Origin: Salinibacter sp. 10B
Lineage (GTDB): Bacteria > Bacteroidota > Rhodothermia > Rhodothermales > Salinibacteraceae
Assembly (NCBI RefSeq): GCF_002954405.1
Contig: NZ_MQWC01000004.1
Location: forward strand, 3,948,613-4,012,612
Length of the DNA stretch: 64,000 bases
Direction of reading: 5' to 3'
Position numbers and translations under genes: made by a program
The notes under the pieces: model-generated
What the model saw: the letters and a program-made list of their open reading frames with translations, nothing else
What the model was told of the DNA's origin: nothing
The model's database searches: none
Shown: positions 34,196 to 43,091 of the stretch, in pieces
Position numbering within the stretch: the stretch's first letter is position 1
How the letters are laid out: each line of letters starts with the position of its first letter

Positions 34196-34852
34196 ATGTC
34201 CGATTCCTCGCGCGAGTCGCGTCGACAGGACCCGTCTGTTCCCGATCAGTACGACGCCTGGGCGACGGTCTACGATCTGTTTTGGGCCCGCTACATAAAC
34301 CAGACCCTTCCCGTTTTGCAGCGGGCAGCCAACGTCGCGTCGAGAGAGCGGGTGTTGGACCTTGCCTGTGGAACGGGCGAGCTGGAGCGGCGCATACTGG
34401 ACGAGACGCCCCCGTCGCACATCGTCGGGGTTGACCTCGCCCCGTCCATGGTAGAGCGGGCCCAGGCCAAGCTTGCCGGACGGTCGAGCGTTCGGGTCGA
34501 ACAGGCGGACGTACATGATCTGCCGTTCGAGGACCGTGCCTTTGACGTGGTGGTGTGTGCCAACACCTTTCACTACTTCACACATCCCACGCAGGTGCTA
34601 CGGGAGGCGCATCGCGTGCTGGCGCCCACCGGACGGTTGGTAATGCTCGACTGGTGTCGCGACTATTGGGCATGCCGCGTCATGGACGCGGTATTGCAGG
34701 TGGTCGATCCGGCCTATCAGCATTGTTATACGCTCGATGAGATGAGGGCTTTGTTCGAGCGAGCCGGCTTCTCAATCTCCCGACAGTTTCGGTACCGGTT
34801 TGATCTCATTTGGGGCATGATGGTCGTGGAAGGAGTACCAGAAGAAGCGTGA
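34196..34852 (+). CDS. Class I SAM-dependent methyltransferase (Methyltransf_11 type)
   Basis: A 218-residue methyltransferase. SAM motif I is VLDLACGTGELERRIL, followed by VGVDLAPSMVERA, VEQADVHDLPFEDRAFDVVVCANTFHYF and LREAHRVLAPTGRLVMLDWCRDYW. It is a distinct lineage from the paralogous pair at 22565 and 31980, closer to general UbiE/BioC-type enzymes. Several Cys occur (DWCRDYWACR, QHCYTL), but not in the pattern of arsenite methyltransferase ArsM. Start at ATG 34196, 62 nt after the cytochrome c stop. It is the third methyltransferase of the island and appears to mark its right end. Confidence 0.78.
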   Translation: MSDSSRESRRQDPSVPDQYDAWATVYDLFWARYINQTLPVLQRAANVASRERVLDLACGTGELERRILDETPPSHIVGVDLAPSMVERAQAKLAGRSSVRVEQADVHDLPFEDRAFDVVVCANTFHYFTHPTQVLREAHRVLAPTGRLVMLDWCRDYWACRVMDAVLQVVDPAYQHCYTLDEMRALFERAGFSISRQFRYRFDLIWGMMVVEGVPEEA

Positions 34853-34995
34853 GAGCGGACGCAGGTCGTTTTTGGAAGGGCGTAGAGTTATTATTACGCT
34901 CAGAGAGGAAATTTGCGGCACAGATGTAACATTGCTTCAGTACGTCTTTTCTTCAGAAGAGACCCGCTCCCCCCAACCGATCCGATTGCTCCTTC

Positions 34996-36006
34996 ATGGC
35001 TGAGACCTACAGAAAGCTCGTCGCGACCTCGATCAGCACCGACTTTCGTAAGGCCGCTGAGGTTGTAGAGGAAGAACGACCACGGCCCGGTCCTCATGAG
35101 CTCTTGGTACGAAACCGATACGCGGCCGTCAACGCGACCGACGTCAACATCACGGCGGGCCGGTACGATCCCAACGCAACATTGCCCATGGATCTTGGCG
35201 TCGAGGCGGCCGGCATTGTCGAGGCAGTCGGCGATCAGGTGCGACAGGTAGAGCCGGGCGACGCCGTGGTGACGAGCACGCTCGGGGGCGGGTATCGGGA
35301 ATATCATCTCGTCCACGAGAGCAACGCCATCCCAGTGCCCGAGCCGTCGCCCGAGGCGCTCAGTATCATGGTGAGTGGCCTAACCGCCTCCATTGCGCTG
35401 GAGGAGGTAGGGGCTCTTGGGCACGGCGAGACGGTGCTGGTGACGGCCGCGGCCGGAGGAACCGGTCAATACGCCGTTCAGCTGGCGAAGCGGGCGGGCA
35501 ATCACGTGATTGGCACGTGCAGTACCGACGAGAAAGCCGCCTTTCTGGAGGAGATTGGCTGTGACCGGCCGATCAATTACCGGACCGAAGAGGTTGATTC
35601 CGTGCTCGCTGCCGAATATCCCGACGGGCTCGATCTGGTGTACGAGGCCGTCGGCGGTCCGCTTTTCGACACGTGCGTGGAGCACCTTGGCCGCCATGGG
35701 CGCCTGTTGTCGATTGGGTATGTGAGCGAGTACCAGGACGGGCCCGAAAAGGTCACCCGTGAACGCATCTATACCGACCTTATTGCCAAGTCCGCTTCGA
35801 TTCGGGGATTCTTTCTGCCGCATTTTGCTCCCCACTTCGAGGCCCACATGAAGAAGCTCATGCAGCGACAGCGGAGCGGCACCCTCGACGTTCGGATTGA
35901 CGACAAGAGGTTTGAGGGAGTTGCGGCCATCCCCGATGCCGTGGAGTATCTGCAGAGTGGAGAGAGTATGGGGAAAGTGGTGGTCCACTTTCCGGAAGCG
36001 ACGTAA
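34996..36006 (+). CDS. Zinc-independent quinone oxidoreductase-like MDR protein
   Basis: A 336-residue medium-chain reductase of the quinone oxidoreductase/PTGR3-ZADH2-like group. The N-terminal GroES-like domain (residues 1-125) has RNRYAAVNATDVNITAGRYDP, in which the zinc-ligand Cys and His of alcohol dehydrogenases are replaced, so no catalytic zinc is expected. The NADP(H) loop is VTAAAGGTGQYAVQLAKRAG (near residue 150). FLPHFAPHFEAHMKKL near the end is typical of the subgroup that reduces enones and 15-oxo lipids. It stands outside the metal island and is followed by a small membrane protein. Confidence 0.85.
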   Translation: MAETYRKLVATSISTDFRKAAEVVEEERPRPGPHELLVRNRYAAVNATDVNITAGRYDPNATLPMDLGVEAAGIVEAVGDQVRQVEPGDAVVTSTLGGGYREYHLVHESNAIPVPEPSPEALSIMVSGLTASIALEEVGALGHGETVLVTAAAGGTGQYAVQLAKRAGNHVIGTCSTDEKAAFLEEIGCDRPINYRTEEVDSVLAAEYPDGLDLVYEAVGGPLFDTCVEHLGRHGRLLSIGYVSEYQDGPEKVTRERIYTDLIAKSASIRGFFLPHFAPHFEAHMKKLMQRQRSGTLDVRIDDKRFEGVAAIPDAVEYLQSGESMGKVVVHFPEAT

Positions 36007-36035
36007 GTAACGTGCGTACCGGTATTCAGAAAACG

Positions 36036-36320
36036 ATGGCATCTACAGAAGTCTCGTCCGATACTCCTGCTCTCCACTGGCCGACCGTTGTGGCCGTCTA
36101 CGCCGGATTGTTGCTCGGCATGGGGTGGTTACTGTACTGGGGGGACTACCGAAACGCGACCTGGCTGGGCCTCATCGGGGCCGGGGGGGCGTGTACAGCG
36201 TACAGTCGAGTGCTACAAAGGCGGGGGACGGCGTCGGCCGAGCGATGGGAGTGGGCAAGTCTTCTTTTTTACGGTGCCTTTTTTCTATGGGCCGGGAGCG
36301 TACTGCTGGAGACCCTATAG
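36036..36320 (+). CDS. Small two- to three-helix membrane protein, unknown
   Basis: A 94-residue protein with predicted helices at VVAVYAGLLLGMGWLLYW, TWLGLIGAGGACTAY and WASLLFYGAFFLWAGSVLL. No family is recognised. ATG 36036 is preferred; a GTG at 36012 would add eight residues and begins 6 nt after the oxidoreductase stop, so the two genes could be coupled. Codon use and hydrophobicity are consistent with a true gene, but support is limited to this. Confidence 0.5.
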   Translation: MASTEVSSDTPALHWPTVVAVYAGLLLGMGWLLYWGDYRNATWLGLIGAGGACTAYSRVLQRRGTASAERWEWASLLFYGAFFLWAGSVLLETL

Positions 36321-36448
36321 CCTCCATGTAGAAGGGACCCCCGCTTCGGTGTGTGATCCAAAGGGTGGAAAACAAAAATCACTCGCAGGCCGTTTCTCGT
36401 TTCGCAGAATCACGACACAGACATTCCCAACCAAATCTCAACGCACTC

Positions 36449-37063
36449 ATGGCTTTCGAGCTTCCCGATCTGCCCTACGATTACGACGCGCTGGAGCCGC
36501 ACATCGACGAGCGCACGATGCGGATCCATCACGACAAGCACCACGCGGGCTATACCCGCAAGCTGAACAATGCCCTGGAGGGGCATGGAGATCTTGAGGG
36601 ACACTCCATCGAAGAGTTGCTAGCTGGAGTCGACAGCCTGCCGGCCGATGTCCGCACGGCGGTTCGGCAGAACGGCGGCGGCTTTTACAACCATCGTCTC
36701 TTCTGGAACGTCATGTCGCCGGACGGGGGCGGTGCGCCGACGGGCGATCTTGCCGACGCGATCGACGAGCAGTTTGACTCGTTCGACAACTTTCAGGAGG
36801 AGTTCAACGCTGCCGCTACCGGGCGCTTCGGAAGTGGATGGGCCTGGCTTGTGGCACAGCCGAACGGCGATCTCTCTATCACCGACACGCCGAACCAGGA
36901 CAATCCGTTGATGGACGGCGACACGCCGATTCTCGGCGTGGACGTGTGGGAGCACGCCTATTATCTCAACTACCAGAACGAGCGCGGCACCTACGTGGAT
37001 GCGTGGTGGAACGTCATCGACTGGGACGCGGTGAGCGATAACTACAACGCTGTGCTCGCGTAG
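36449..37063 (+). CDS. sodA: Superoxide dismutase, Mn/Fe type
   Basis: A 204-residue enzyme that dismutates superoxide to peroxide and oxygen. Metal ligands are in place: His27 ([12 protein letters not shown]), the His of FYNHRLFW, and Asp and His of [19 protein letters not shown] is the family signature. Discrimination of Mn from Fe is not certain; the GGG before APTGDL and the overall spacing favour Mn. No signal peptide, so it is cytoplasmic. ATG 36449 gives the usual [17 protein letters not shown]-terminus. The candidate structured RNA begins 5 nt after its stop codon. Confidence 0.94.
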   Translation: MAFELPDLPYDYDALEPHIDERTMRIHHDKHHAGYTRKLNNALEGHGDLEGHSIEELLAGVDSLPADVRTAVRQNGGGFYNHRLFWNVMSPDGGGAPTGDLADAIDEQFDSFDNFQEEFNAAATGRFGSGWAWLVAQPNGDLSITDTPNQDNPLMDGDTPILGVDVWEHAYYLNYQNERGTYVDAWWNVIDWDAVSDNYNAVLA

Positions 37064-37067
37064 TTTG

Positions 37068-37242
37068 TGCAGGCGACGTCCTCTTCACGCTAGTGGGGAG
37101 TCCCATTTTCCACGTCGAGTGGAACGTTGAGTGACGGACTGTATGTAGTCCCTGAAGTCGTATTCAGGTCAACGGTTCGCTTACCACATCTGACGCTTTT
37201 GGGGGGCAGGACCACTAGCGCCCCCTGGTCGTCGTTCCTGTA
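37068..37242 (+). ncRNA. Candidate structured RNA between sodA and the Mrp operon
   Basis: A nested set of helices is seen by eye. Outer stem: 37068-37073 with 37237-37242 and 37074-37078 with 37230-37234, with a 2-nt bulge. Then a symmetric 9x9 internal loop, a perfect 9-bp helix (37088-37096 with 37212-37220) and 37100-37104 with 37203-37207. Inside are a TTCCAC/GTGGAA hairpin (37108-37124), a 6-bp helix 37125-37130 with 37169-37174, and two hairpins within it (37136-37151, 37152-37167). A strong terminator follows 14 nt later. It could be a free small RNA (6S-like closing stem and bubble) or a leader of the Mrp operon. No known class motif was recognised. Confidence 0.45.
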
Positions 37243-37255
37243 GAACAGCGTGTTT

Positions 37256-37286
37256 GGGGTGGCCGGTCGCCGGTCACCCCTTTTTT
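37256..37286 (+). terminator. Rho-independent terminator
   Basis: A GC-rich stem GGGGTG-G-CCGG with CCGG-T-CACCCC (37256-37266/37270-37280, loop TCG) is followed by six T at 37281-37286. It ends transcription from sodA and the candidate RNA, 153 nt before the Mrp operon; if the RNA is a leader it would be the switching element. Bases 37287-37439 hold nothing recognisable. Confidence 0.88.
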
Positions 37287-37439
37287 ATATGCACTTCAGC
37301 GGGAGGGGCGGACGGAGCAAGAAATTCAAGGCTGCTTGTCGGGGAAGGCTGGACTCTTTCCAGCCAAGACATTAGTATAGATCCTGTGCGGAGTGCCCCC
37401 TGCGCCGTCTATGTGTTTCCTGGTTGTTTTATCCGGCTC

Positions 37440-37748
37440 ATGAGCGTTTTTACCGTTGAGGGTCCGCTGCTGTGGGCCATTTACGTCACCCTCGCTACGC
37501 TCAGCCTCTCGATTCTCGGGGCCTTGTTGCGTGTGCTTTGGGGACCCAGTCTTGCCGACCGCGTCGTGGCCCTGGATCTGGTGGCGTATCTGGCAATGGG
37601 GTTTCTCACCACCTACGCAATTCTGGTCGGGGAGGATACGTTCATCGACGCTGCCCTCGTGCTGGGATTGTTGGCCTTTCTGGGCACTTTGGCTGTGGCC
37701 CGTTACATCGAGCGTGTTCGTTCCGGAGAAGCCCTCGTGGACTCATGA
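37440..37748 (+). CDS. mrpF: Mrp Na+/H+ antiporter subunit F
   Basis: A 102-residue membrane protein with three helices; RVLWGPSLADRVVALDLVAYLAMGFLTTYAILVGED is the MnhF/MrpF signature, ending in ARYIERVRSGEALVDS. It is a small subunit of the multisubunit cation/proton antiporter that expels Na+ and supports pH homeostasis. It is the first gene of a seven-gene set in the unusual order F-G-A-B-C-D-E. ATG 37440 is used; in-frame upstream ATG codons lack any family resemblance. Its stop overlaps the start of mrpG by 4 nt (ATGA). Confidence 0.9.
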   Translation: MSVFTVEGPLLWAIYVTLATLSLSILGALLRVLWGPSLADRVVALDLVAYLAMGFLTTYAILVGEDTFIDAALVLGLLAFLGTLAVARYIERVRSGEALVDS

Positions 37749-38104
37749 GCAGTATTGTGGCCGGCCTCCTTATGATCGGGGGCACGGTGTTTATGTTGGT
37801 GGCGGCAATTGGATTGCTGCGGTTGCCTGACCTGTACACGCGCATGCATGCGCTTACGAAGGCAGGGACCCTCGGTATTGGACTCATTCTCGTGTCCGCG
37901 ACGGTCGCCTTTGCGGATGTCAGTGTGGGAACCCGGGCTATCGTCGCCTTTCTCTTCGTCCTGTTCACGGCTCCGGTATCGGCCCACATGATTGGGCGGG
38001 CGGGCTATTTGGGGGGCGTCTCTCTCTGGGACGGGACGTCGTTCGACGATTGGCAGGCGGGATACGGCGATCTCCGGCGGGAAGGAGAGGAGCCTGAGTC
38101 GTGA
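37745..38104 (+). CDS. mrpG: Mrp Na+/H+ antiporter subunit G
   Basis: A 119-residue subunit with three helices. The PhaG/MnhG signature LPDLYTRMHALTKAGTLGIGLIL is intact, and FVLFTAPVSAHMIGRAGY follows. A hydrophilic C-terminal tail (WDGTSFDDWQAGYGDLRREGEE) is acidic. It is translationally coupled to mrpF (4-nt overlap). The gap to mrpA is 107 nt and could hold an internal regulatory site, but none is obvious. Confidence 0.92.
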   Translation: MSSIVAGLLMIGGTVFMLVAAIGLLRLPDLYTRMHALTKAGTLGIGLILVSATVAFADVSVGTRAIVAFLFVLFTAPVSAHMIGRAGYLGGVSLWDGTSFDDWQAGYGDLRREGEEPES

Positions 38105-38211
38105 GTGAATCGGTCATGACGTTTCCCCGGTTGGAGACGCCCGCCCGTAGTCGAAGTGTGGATCGCTCCGCCCGTGACCCTCGGATTCGGCCATAGTAGG
38201 AACCGTTTTTC

Positions 38212-40569
38212 ATGCTGTTTGCCGTTCTCAGTATCTTTCTTGGTGCTGCACTGTCCCCGCTCGTAGTTCGGGTGTCGCGGCAGGCAGCAGGCTGGATTTT
38301 GGGGCTCCTTCCGCTGGGCGTGTTCGTCTTCTTTGCGCGGCAGGTGCCCACTGTGGCCCATGGCGAGACTGTTCGTCAGTCGTTCGAGTGGCTGCCGTCG
38401 CTCAATATTCCGCTCTCGTTTTACCTGGACGGGTTGAGTCTGCTCTTTGCCCTGCTCGTCACAGGCATCGGCACGCTCATAGTCGTGTACGCGGGGGGGT
38501 ACCTTGCTCATCACGAGCAGCTGGGACGCTTCTACGTACAGCTCCTGTCGTTCATGGGGGCGATGCTTGGGCTCGTGCTGGCGGACAACATCTACGTCTT
38601 TTTTATCTTCTTTGAGCTCACGAGCCTCACGTCGTACCTCCTGATTGGCTTCTACCACACCGAGGAGGAATCTCGCGTGGCGGCCCGCAAGGCGCTCGTC
38701 GTAACCGGAGGGGGCGGGCTCGCGCTTCTGGGGGGACTGCTGCTGCTCGGGCAGGTGACGGGAACGATGGAGTTTAGCGAGATGCTGTCGATGGGGGCAG
38801 CGGTGCAATCGCATCCGTACTACCTCGCGATTTTCGTTTTGGTGTGTGCCGGGGCCTTTACGAAGTCGGCGCAGTTTCCCTTTCACTTCTGGCTGCCGGC
38901 GGCAATGGCGGGACCCACGCCGGTGAGCGCCTACCTCCACTCCGCGACAATGGTCAAGGCCGGCGTCTTTCTGCTTGCCCGATTGAGTCCGGTGCTGGGC
39001 GGAACGGCGGTATGGGAAGGCACGCTCGGCATTGTTGGCGGCTTCACGATGCTGATGAGCGCGTGGCTCGCCCTGCGCTACACCGACCTGAAGCAGATCC
39101 TGGCCTACACGACAGTAATGGTGCTCGGGCTTCTGACCATGCTGCTGGGCGTGGGGGGCGAGGAGGCCATCACGGCGATGGTGACCTTTACGGTCGTGCA
39201 TGCGCTCTACAAAGGGGGGCTCTTCATGATGGCCGGAAGTATCGACCACGAGACCGGCACCCGGAACGTGCGGGAGCTCGGCGGCCTGCGAAATGCGATG
39301 CCCTGGACGATGGCAGGAGCCGTAGCGACGGGGCTTTCTATGGCGGGCATTCCGCCTCTCTTCGGCTTCATTGGCAAAGAGATGACCTACGAGGCTGCCC
39401 TTCACGCCGATTCCTTTGGGATATTGCTCTTGGGGGTGAGCGTACTGGCGAACGTGGCGCTCGTCGCGTCCGGGCTCGTGGTGGGCCTGAAGCCGTTTAT
39501 CGGGGAGCAGAAGGGGGCCTTCACGCGGGAGCCGCACGAGGCGCCCGTGAGCATGTGGCTGGGGCCGCTCGTGCTGGGGGCCCTTGGGCTTACGTTCGGG
39601 GTGTATCCGGCGCTCATCGATCATTCGTTGCTTCAGTCTGCGCAGACCGGCATCCTGCAAGAGTCGCACGAACTCCATCTCGCCCTCTGGCACGGCTTCA
39701 GTCCGGCGCTGATGGCGAGCCTGGTAACCTTTGCTTTGGGCTTCACCGTGTACGCAACCTGGGAGTCAATCCAGGAGAGTGGGGTCATGGCTGGATTGGG
39801 CACTGCATTCGGTCACGGGCCGGGCCGGGTCTTCGAACGAGGATTGTACGGACTCGCCCGGTTCAGTGAGGGCATCACGGTTCTCTTCCAGAATGGGCGC
39901 TTTCGCTGGTATCTGTTTGCGATCTTCACGTCCGTGATCGTGCTGGTGGGGGGCGGGCTGGTTGAGGCGCAGGTCGGCTGGCCCGAATTTGACGGAGATG
40001 TAGCGTACTACGAGGCTGCGCTGGCCGGCCTCATTATGCTTTCGACGTTCGTGGCCGTTCGGACGACGGGGCGGTTCATCGCCATCCTGGCCCTCAGCGT
40101 GGGGGGCTACGGGGTGGCGCTCCTGTACCTACTCTTCGGGGCGCCCGACCTAGCGATGACGCAGTTCGCCATTGAGACGTTGACGCTCATCCTGCTCGTG
40201 ATCGTCATCATCCACCTGCCGGGAATCGAGGAGGAAGAGCCGCTCGGCGTTCGGCTGCGGGACGGGGCAATAGCGTTGGGCTGTGGGGCGCTGTACACCG
40301 TGATGATGAGCGTAATCGTCAGCTCCCCGCTCGACCGCCGCGTCAGTGAGTACCTCGCCCAAAACAGCTACACTGAGGCCCTGGGACACAATGTCGTTAA
40401 CGTGATCCTGGTGGACTTTCGGGGCATTGACACCATGGGAGAGATCACTGTACTCACGATTGCGGCAATCGGGGTCTACGTGTTGATGCGGATGCCCCGT
40501 CGGGACGCGCATGCAGAGGCGGACGACGAGGTCCCGGCAGAGGAAGGGGCGGCGTCGACGGCTGAATAG
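38212..40569 (+). CDS. mrpA: Mrp Na+/H+ antiporter subunit A
   Basis: A 785-residue subunit with about 20 membrane helices, homologous to NuoL of complex I and the likely site of proton and sodium movement. [34 protein letters not shown]-type helices, [34 protein letters not shown] and the [15 protein letters not shown] segment belong to the proton-antiporter M domain. The C-terminal third includes a DUF4040-like region ([21 protein letters not shown]) and [27 protein letters not shown], as in full-length Bacillus MrpA. Length is normal for the family. It begins at ATG 38212. Confidence 0.95.
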   Translation: MLFAVLSIFLGAALSPLVVRVSRQAAGWILGLLPLGVFVFFARQVPTVAHGETVRQSFEWLPSLNIPLSFYLDGLSLLFALLVTGIGTLIVVYAGGYLAHHEQLGRFYVQLLSFMGAMLGLVLADNIYVFFIFFELTSLTSYLLIGFYHTEEESRVAARKALVVTGGGGLALLGGLLLLGQVTGTMEFSEMLSMGAAVQSHPYYLAIFVLVCAGAFTKSAQFPFHFWLPAAMAGPTPVSAYLHSATMVKAGVFLLARLSPVLGGTAVWEGTLGIVGGFTMLMSAWLALRYTDLKQILAYTTVMVLGLLTMLLGVGGEEAITAMVTFTVVHALYKGGLFMMAGSIDHETGTRNVRELGGLRNAMPWTMAGAVATGLSMAGIPPLFGFIGKEMTYEAALHADSFGILLLGVSVLANVALVASGLVVGLKPFIGEQKGAFTREPHEAPVSMWLGPLVLGALGLTFGVYPALIDHSLLQSAQTGILQESHELHLALWHGFSPALMASLVTFALGFTVYATWESIQESGVMAGLGTAFGHGPGRVFERGLYGLARFSEGITVLFQNGRFRWYLFAIFTSVIVLVGGGLVEAQVGWPEFDGDVAYYEAALAGLIMLSTFVAVRTTGRFIAILALSVGGYGVALLYLLFGAPDLAMTQFAIETLTLILLVIVIIHLPGIEEEEPLGVRLRDGAIALGCGALYTVMMSVIVSSPLDRRVSEYLAQNSYTEALGHNVVNVILVDFRGIDTMGEITVLTIAAIGVYVLMRMPRRDAHAEADDEVPAEEGAASTAE

Positions 40570-40636
40570 GTCGTCTGCGTGCGAGGGAAGGGGCGGAGGA
40601 CGTGCATTGTACCTTGGTAGGAGCGATTCGGCACTG

Positions 40637-41074
40637 ATGCTTTATTCTTTAATCTTGCGAGTGGCGGCCCGACTGCTGGTGCCTCTACTCCTGCTCTTTT
40701 CGGTTTTTATGATGCTTCGCGGGCATAACCTGCCGGGGGGAGGATTTGTCGGGGGACTCGTTGCGGCAAGTGCGTTTGTGTTGTATGCGCTCGCGGCAGG
40801 GGTGCAGCAGGCACGAGAGGTCTTGCGCGTTGAGCCGCACACGCTGCTTGGCGTTGGGCTCGCGCTTGCGTATGGGGCGGGGGTCCTGGCACTGGTGCTG
40901 GGGAAGCCCTTCCTCACAGGATTGTGGTTGCATCCGCATCTGCCGCTGATTGGAGATTTCCATCTCGGGTCTGCCCTACTCTTTGACCTCGGAGTGATGC
41001 TGGTGGTGGTGGGGACCGTGCTGCTCATGGTGTTTTCTGTGGAAGATCGACTGCCGGGGCTCGTCGAAGAGTGA
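40637..41074 (+). CDS. mrpB: Mrp Na+/H+ antiporter subunit B
   Basis: A 145-residue subunit with four helices. [41 protein letters not shown] is the MnhB signature, and [24 protein letters not shown] matches the last helix. ATG 40637 starts just before the first helix. The stop codon overlaps a GTG that could serve as an alternative start of mrpC. By family it stabilises MrpA. Confidence 0.92.
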   Translation: MLYSLILRVAARLLVPLLLLFSVFMMLRGHNLPGGGFVGGLVAASAFVLYALAAGVQQAREVLRVEPHTLLGVGLALAYGAGVLALVLGKPFLTGLWLHPHLPLIGDFHLGSALLFDLGVMLVVVGTVLLMVFSVEDRLPGLVEE

Positions 41075-41112
41075 GGGGCGCATCGTGTTTTGATTCAAGC
41101 TGGATTGTTGTT

Positions 41113-41505
41113 ATGGAACTGATTATTTCCGTTGTGTCCGGGGTCCTGCTGGCCGCCAGTTTCTATTTGCTGATGCGGCGCAACCTCCTCCGCTTCGTCA
41201 TTGGGGTGATCATTTTGGGCAATGGAGTCAACCTCCTCATCTTCACGATGGGGCGACTTACCCGGGCAGAACCGCCAGTCATTCCAAAAGGACAGAAGGT
41301 GCTGGAGGGAGCCTACGCCAATCCCCTGCCGCAGGCCCTCATCCTCACGGCCATCGTGATTAGCTTCGGGCTGTTGGCCTTTACCCTTGTGTTGGTCTAC
41401 CGCAATTTCGCAGCCAACGAGACCATCCAGTCCGACGAGGTGCGGGGCTCCGAACCCACCGATACGCTTGACGTGCACGAGGAATCGAAGCGCCTCCCGG
41501 CCTGA
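41113..41505 (+). CDS. mrpC: Mrp Na+/H+ antiporter subunit C
   Basis: A 130-residue NuoK-like subunit with three helices. LLRFVIGVIILGNGVNLLIFTMGRL and ANPLPQALILTAIVISFGLLAFTLVLVYR are the MnhC/MrpC signatures. The C-terminal tail (RGSEPTDTLDVHEESKRL) is hydrophilic. ATG 41113 was preferred; GTG 41071 overlaps the mrpB stop and would add 14 residues unlike the family. Confidence 0.93.
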   Translation: MELIISVVSGVLLAASFYLLMRRNLLRFVIGVIILGNGVNLLIFTMGRLTRAEPPVIPKGQKVLEGAYANPLPQALILTAIVISFGLLAFTLVLVYRNFAANETIQSDEVRGSEPTDTLDVHEESKRLPA

Positions 41506-41555
41506 CCGATTTTTCCTGATCCGGCTGCTCTTCTCACGCTCGCCTCCCCTGCAGT

Positions 41556-43043
41556 ATGAACACGCTTCTCATTCTGCCCATCATTGTGCCTGCCATCACG
41601 GGCATGCTGGCGCTGCTTGCGCGCAACTACCCGACCGTGCAGCGAGGACTGAGCGTGTTGGGGGCGATCGTCATGTTTGGGGTTGGCGGGGGACTGGTGT
41701 ACCAGGTCCAGAGCCACGGCATTCTTGCGGTGCAGATGGGCAACTGGCCGGCGCCGTTCGGCATCACGCTCGTGGTCGATTATTTCAGTGCCGGACTAGT
41801 AGCCGTCTCCGGCTTCGTGGCCCTGGCCGTCGCCGTCTACGCGCTTGCCGGCATTGATGAAACCCGAGAGCGTTTTGGGTTCCACATTCTCTTTCATCTG
41901 CTGATCATGGGCATCAACGGGGCGTTTATCACGGGGGACCTCTTCAACATGTACGTCTGGTTCGAGGTGCTGCTGATCTCCTCGTTCGTACTGCTGGTGC
42001 TGGGCAACGACCGAGAGCAGCTCGACGGGGCGGTCAAGTACGTGGGGATCAACCTTGTGTCCTCGGCGGCCTTCTTGACTGCGATCGGACTGCTCTACGG
42101 CCTCACGGGCACCCTGAATCTGGCGGATCTTTCGCAGAGCATGGCGCCGGTCCGAGAGGCCGGGCTCGGCCCAGCCATCGCGATGCTCTTCCTCATCGGC
42201 TTCGGCATCAAGGCGGGACTTTTTCCGCTCTACTACTGGCTGCCGGCGTCGTACCACACGCCGCCCGCGCCCATCGCCGCCATCTTTGCGGGGCTACTCA
42301 CGAAGGTCGGCATCTACTCGCTCATCCGAATCTTTACGCTTCTATTTCCAAACCCCGATGGGTATACGCAGGCCGTACTGCTGGTCGTGGCGGGGGCTAC
42401 GATGCTTCTTGGGGTGTTCGGGGCCCTGGTGCAGCGTCACATCCTGCGTCTGCTGGCCTTTCTCGTCATCAGTGCGATGGGCTACGTGGTGATGGGCCTC
42501 GGCTTCCTCACGACGCTCGGGCTGGCGGGAGCTATCTTTTACGTCTTTCAAGACGTGCCGGTGAAGACGACACTCTTTCTCATTGGCGGTCTCATGGAGC
42601 GCGAGACGGGCACTACCAACATTTCCAAGATGGGAGGGCTCTATGAGCACCGGCCGCTTCTCGCGACGATGTTTATCGTTCCGGCGTTCTCGCTGGCAGG
42701 CTTTCCGCCGTTTCCGGGCTTCTGGGGCAAGTTGACCCTCCTACAGGCAGGGGTGCAACAGGAGCAGTGGGTTCTCGTGGCGGTTGCGCTGGTGGTGGGA
42801 CTGCTCACGCTGCTAGCGGTCGCACAGGTGTGGGGCCGGGCGTTCTGGCGCCCGAAGGAAGGAGAGTTGCCCACGATGGAGGCCCTCAATGCCCGCTTCC
42901 TCATGAATGGACCGGTGGGGGTGCTCGCACTCGCACTCTTCGTGCTTGGGTGTTATGCAGAGCCGGTTTTCTCATTCGCACATAAAGCGGCAGCGCACCT
43001 CACAGACACGGGGCCATACGTGCAGGCCGTGCTGGGAGGGTAG
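41556..43043 (+). CDS. mrpD: Mrp Na+/H+ antiporter subunit D
   Basis: A 495-residue NuoM/NuoN-like subunit with about 14 helices. ITGDLFNMYVWFEVLLISSFVLL, LFLIGFGIKAGLFPLYYWLPASYHTPPAPIAAIFAGLLTKVGIYSLIR and LAGFPPFPGFWGK are diagnostic of MrpD. The conserved Lys of GIKAG and Glu of WFEVLL are in place, as needed for ion translocation. Length is standard. It sits between mrpC and mrpE with gaps of about 50 nt. Confidence 0.95.
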   Translation: MNTLLILPIIVPAITGMLALLARNYPTVQRGLSVLGAIVMFGVGGGLVYQVQSHGILAVQMGNWPAPFGITLVVDYFSAGLVAVSGFVALAVAVYALAGIDETRERFGFHILFHLLIMGINGAFITGDLFNMYVWFEVLLISSFVLLVLGNDREQLDGAVKYVGINLVSSAAFLTAIGLLYGLTGTLNLADLSQSMAPVREAGLGPAIAMLFLIGFGIKAGLFPLYYWLPASYHTPPAPIAAIFAGLLTKVGIYSLIRIFTLLFPNPDGYTQAVLLVVAGATMLLGVFGALVQRHILRLLAFLVISAMGYVVMGLGFLTTLGLAGAIFYVFQDVPVKTTLFLIGGLMERETGTTNISKMGGLYEHRPLLATMFIVPAFSLAGFPPFPGFWGKLTLLQAGVQQEQWVLVAVALVVGLLTLLAVAQVWGRAFWRPKEGELPTMEALNARFLMNGPVGVLALALFVLGCYAEPVFSFAHKAAAHLTDTGPYVQAVLGG

Positions 43044-43091
43044 AGATGTTCTCATTCATGATTTCCAAGATCCGTCTGAGCGGAGGTCGGT

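Noticed and set aside
10855-34852. Search for transposases, integrases, attachment repeats or CRISPR in the metal island
   Set aside because: No recombinase motif, long terminal repeat, tRNA or spacer-repeat array was found; the island cannot be called a mobile element from this window.
37170-37190. GGTTCGC resembling a tRNA T-loop
   Set aside because: No acceptor, D or anticodon arms fit around it.
37068-37242. Assignment of the structured RNA to a known riboswitch (Mg M-box, Mn yybP-ykoY, c-di-AMP ydaO, TPP, cobalamin) or to tmRNA, SRP or RNase P RNA
   Set aside because: None of the conserved sequence blocks of these classes could be found; the structure was kept as an unclassified candidate.
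38005-39693. 562-codon minus-strand frame opposite mrpA
   Set aside because: A shadow of the antiporter gene; charged, unstructured-looking translation.
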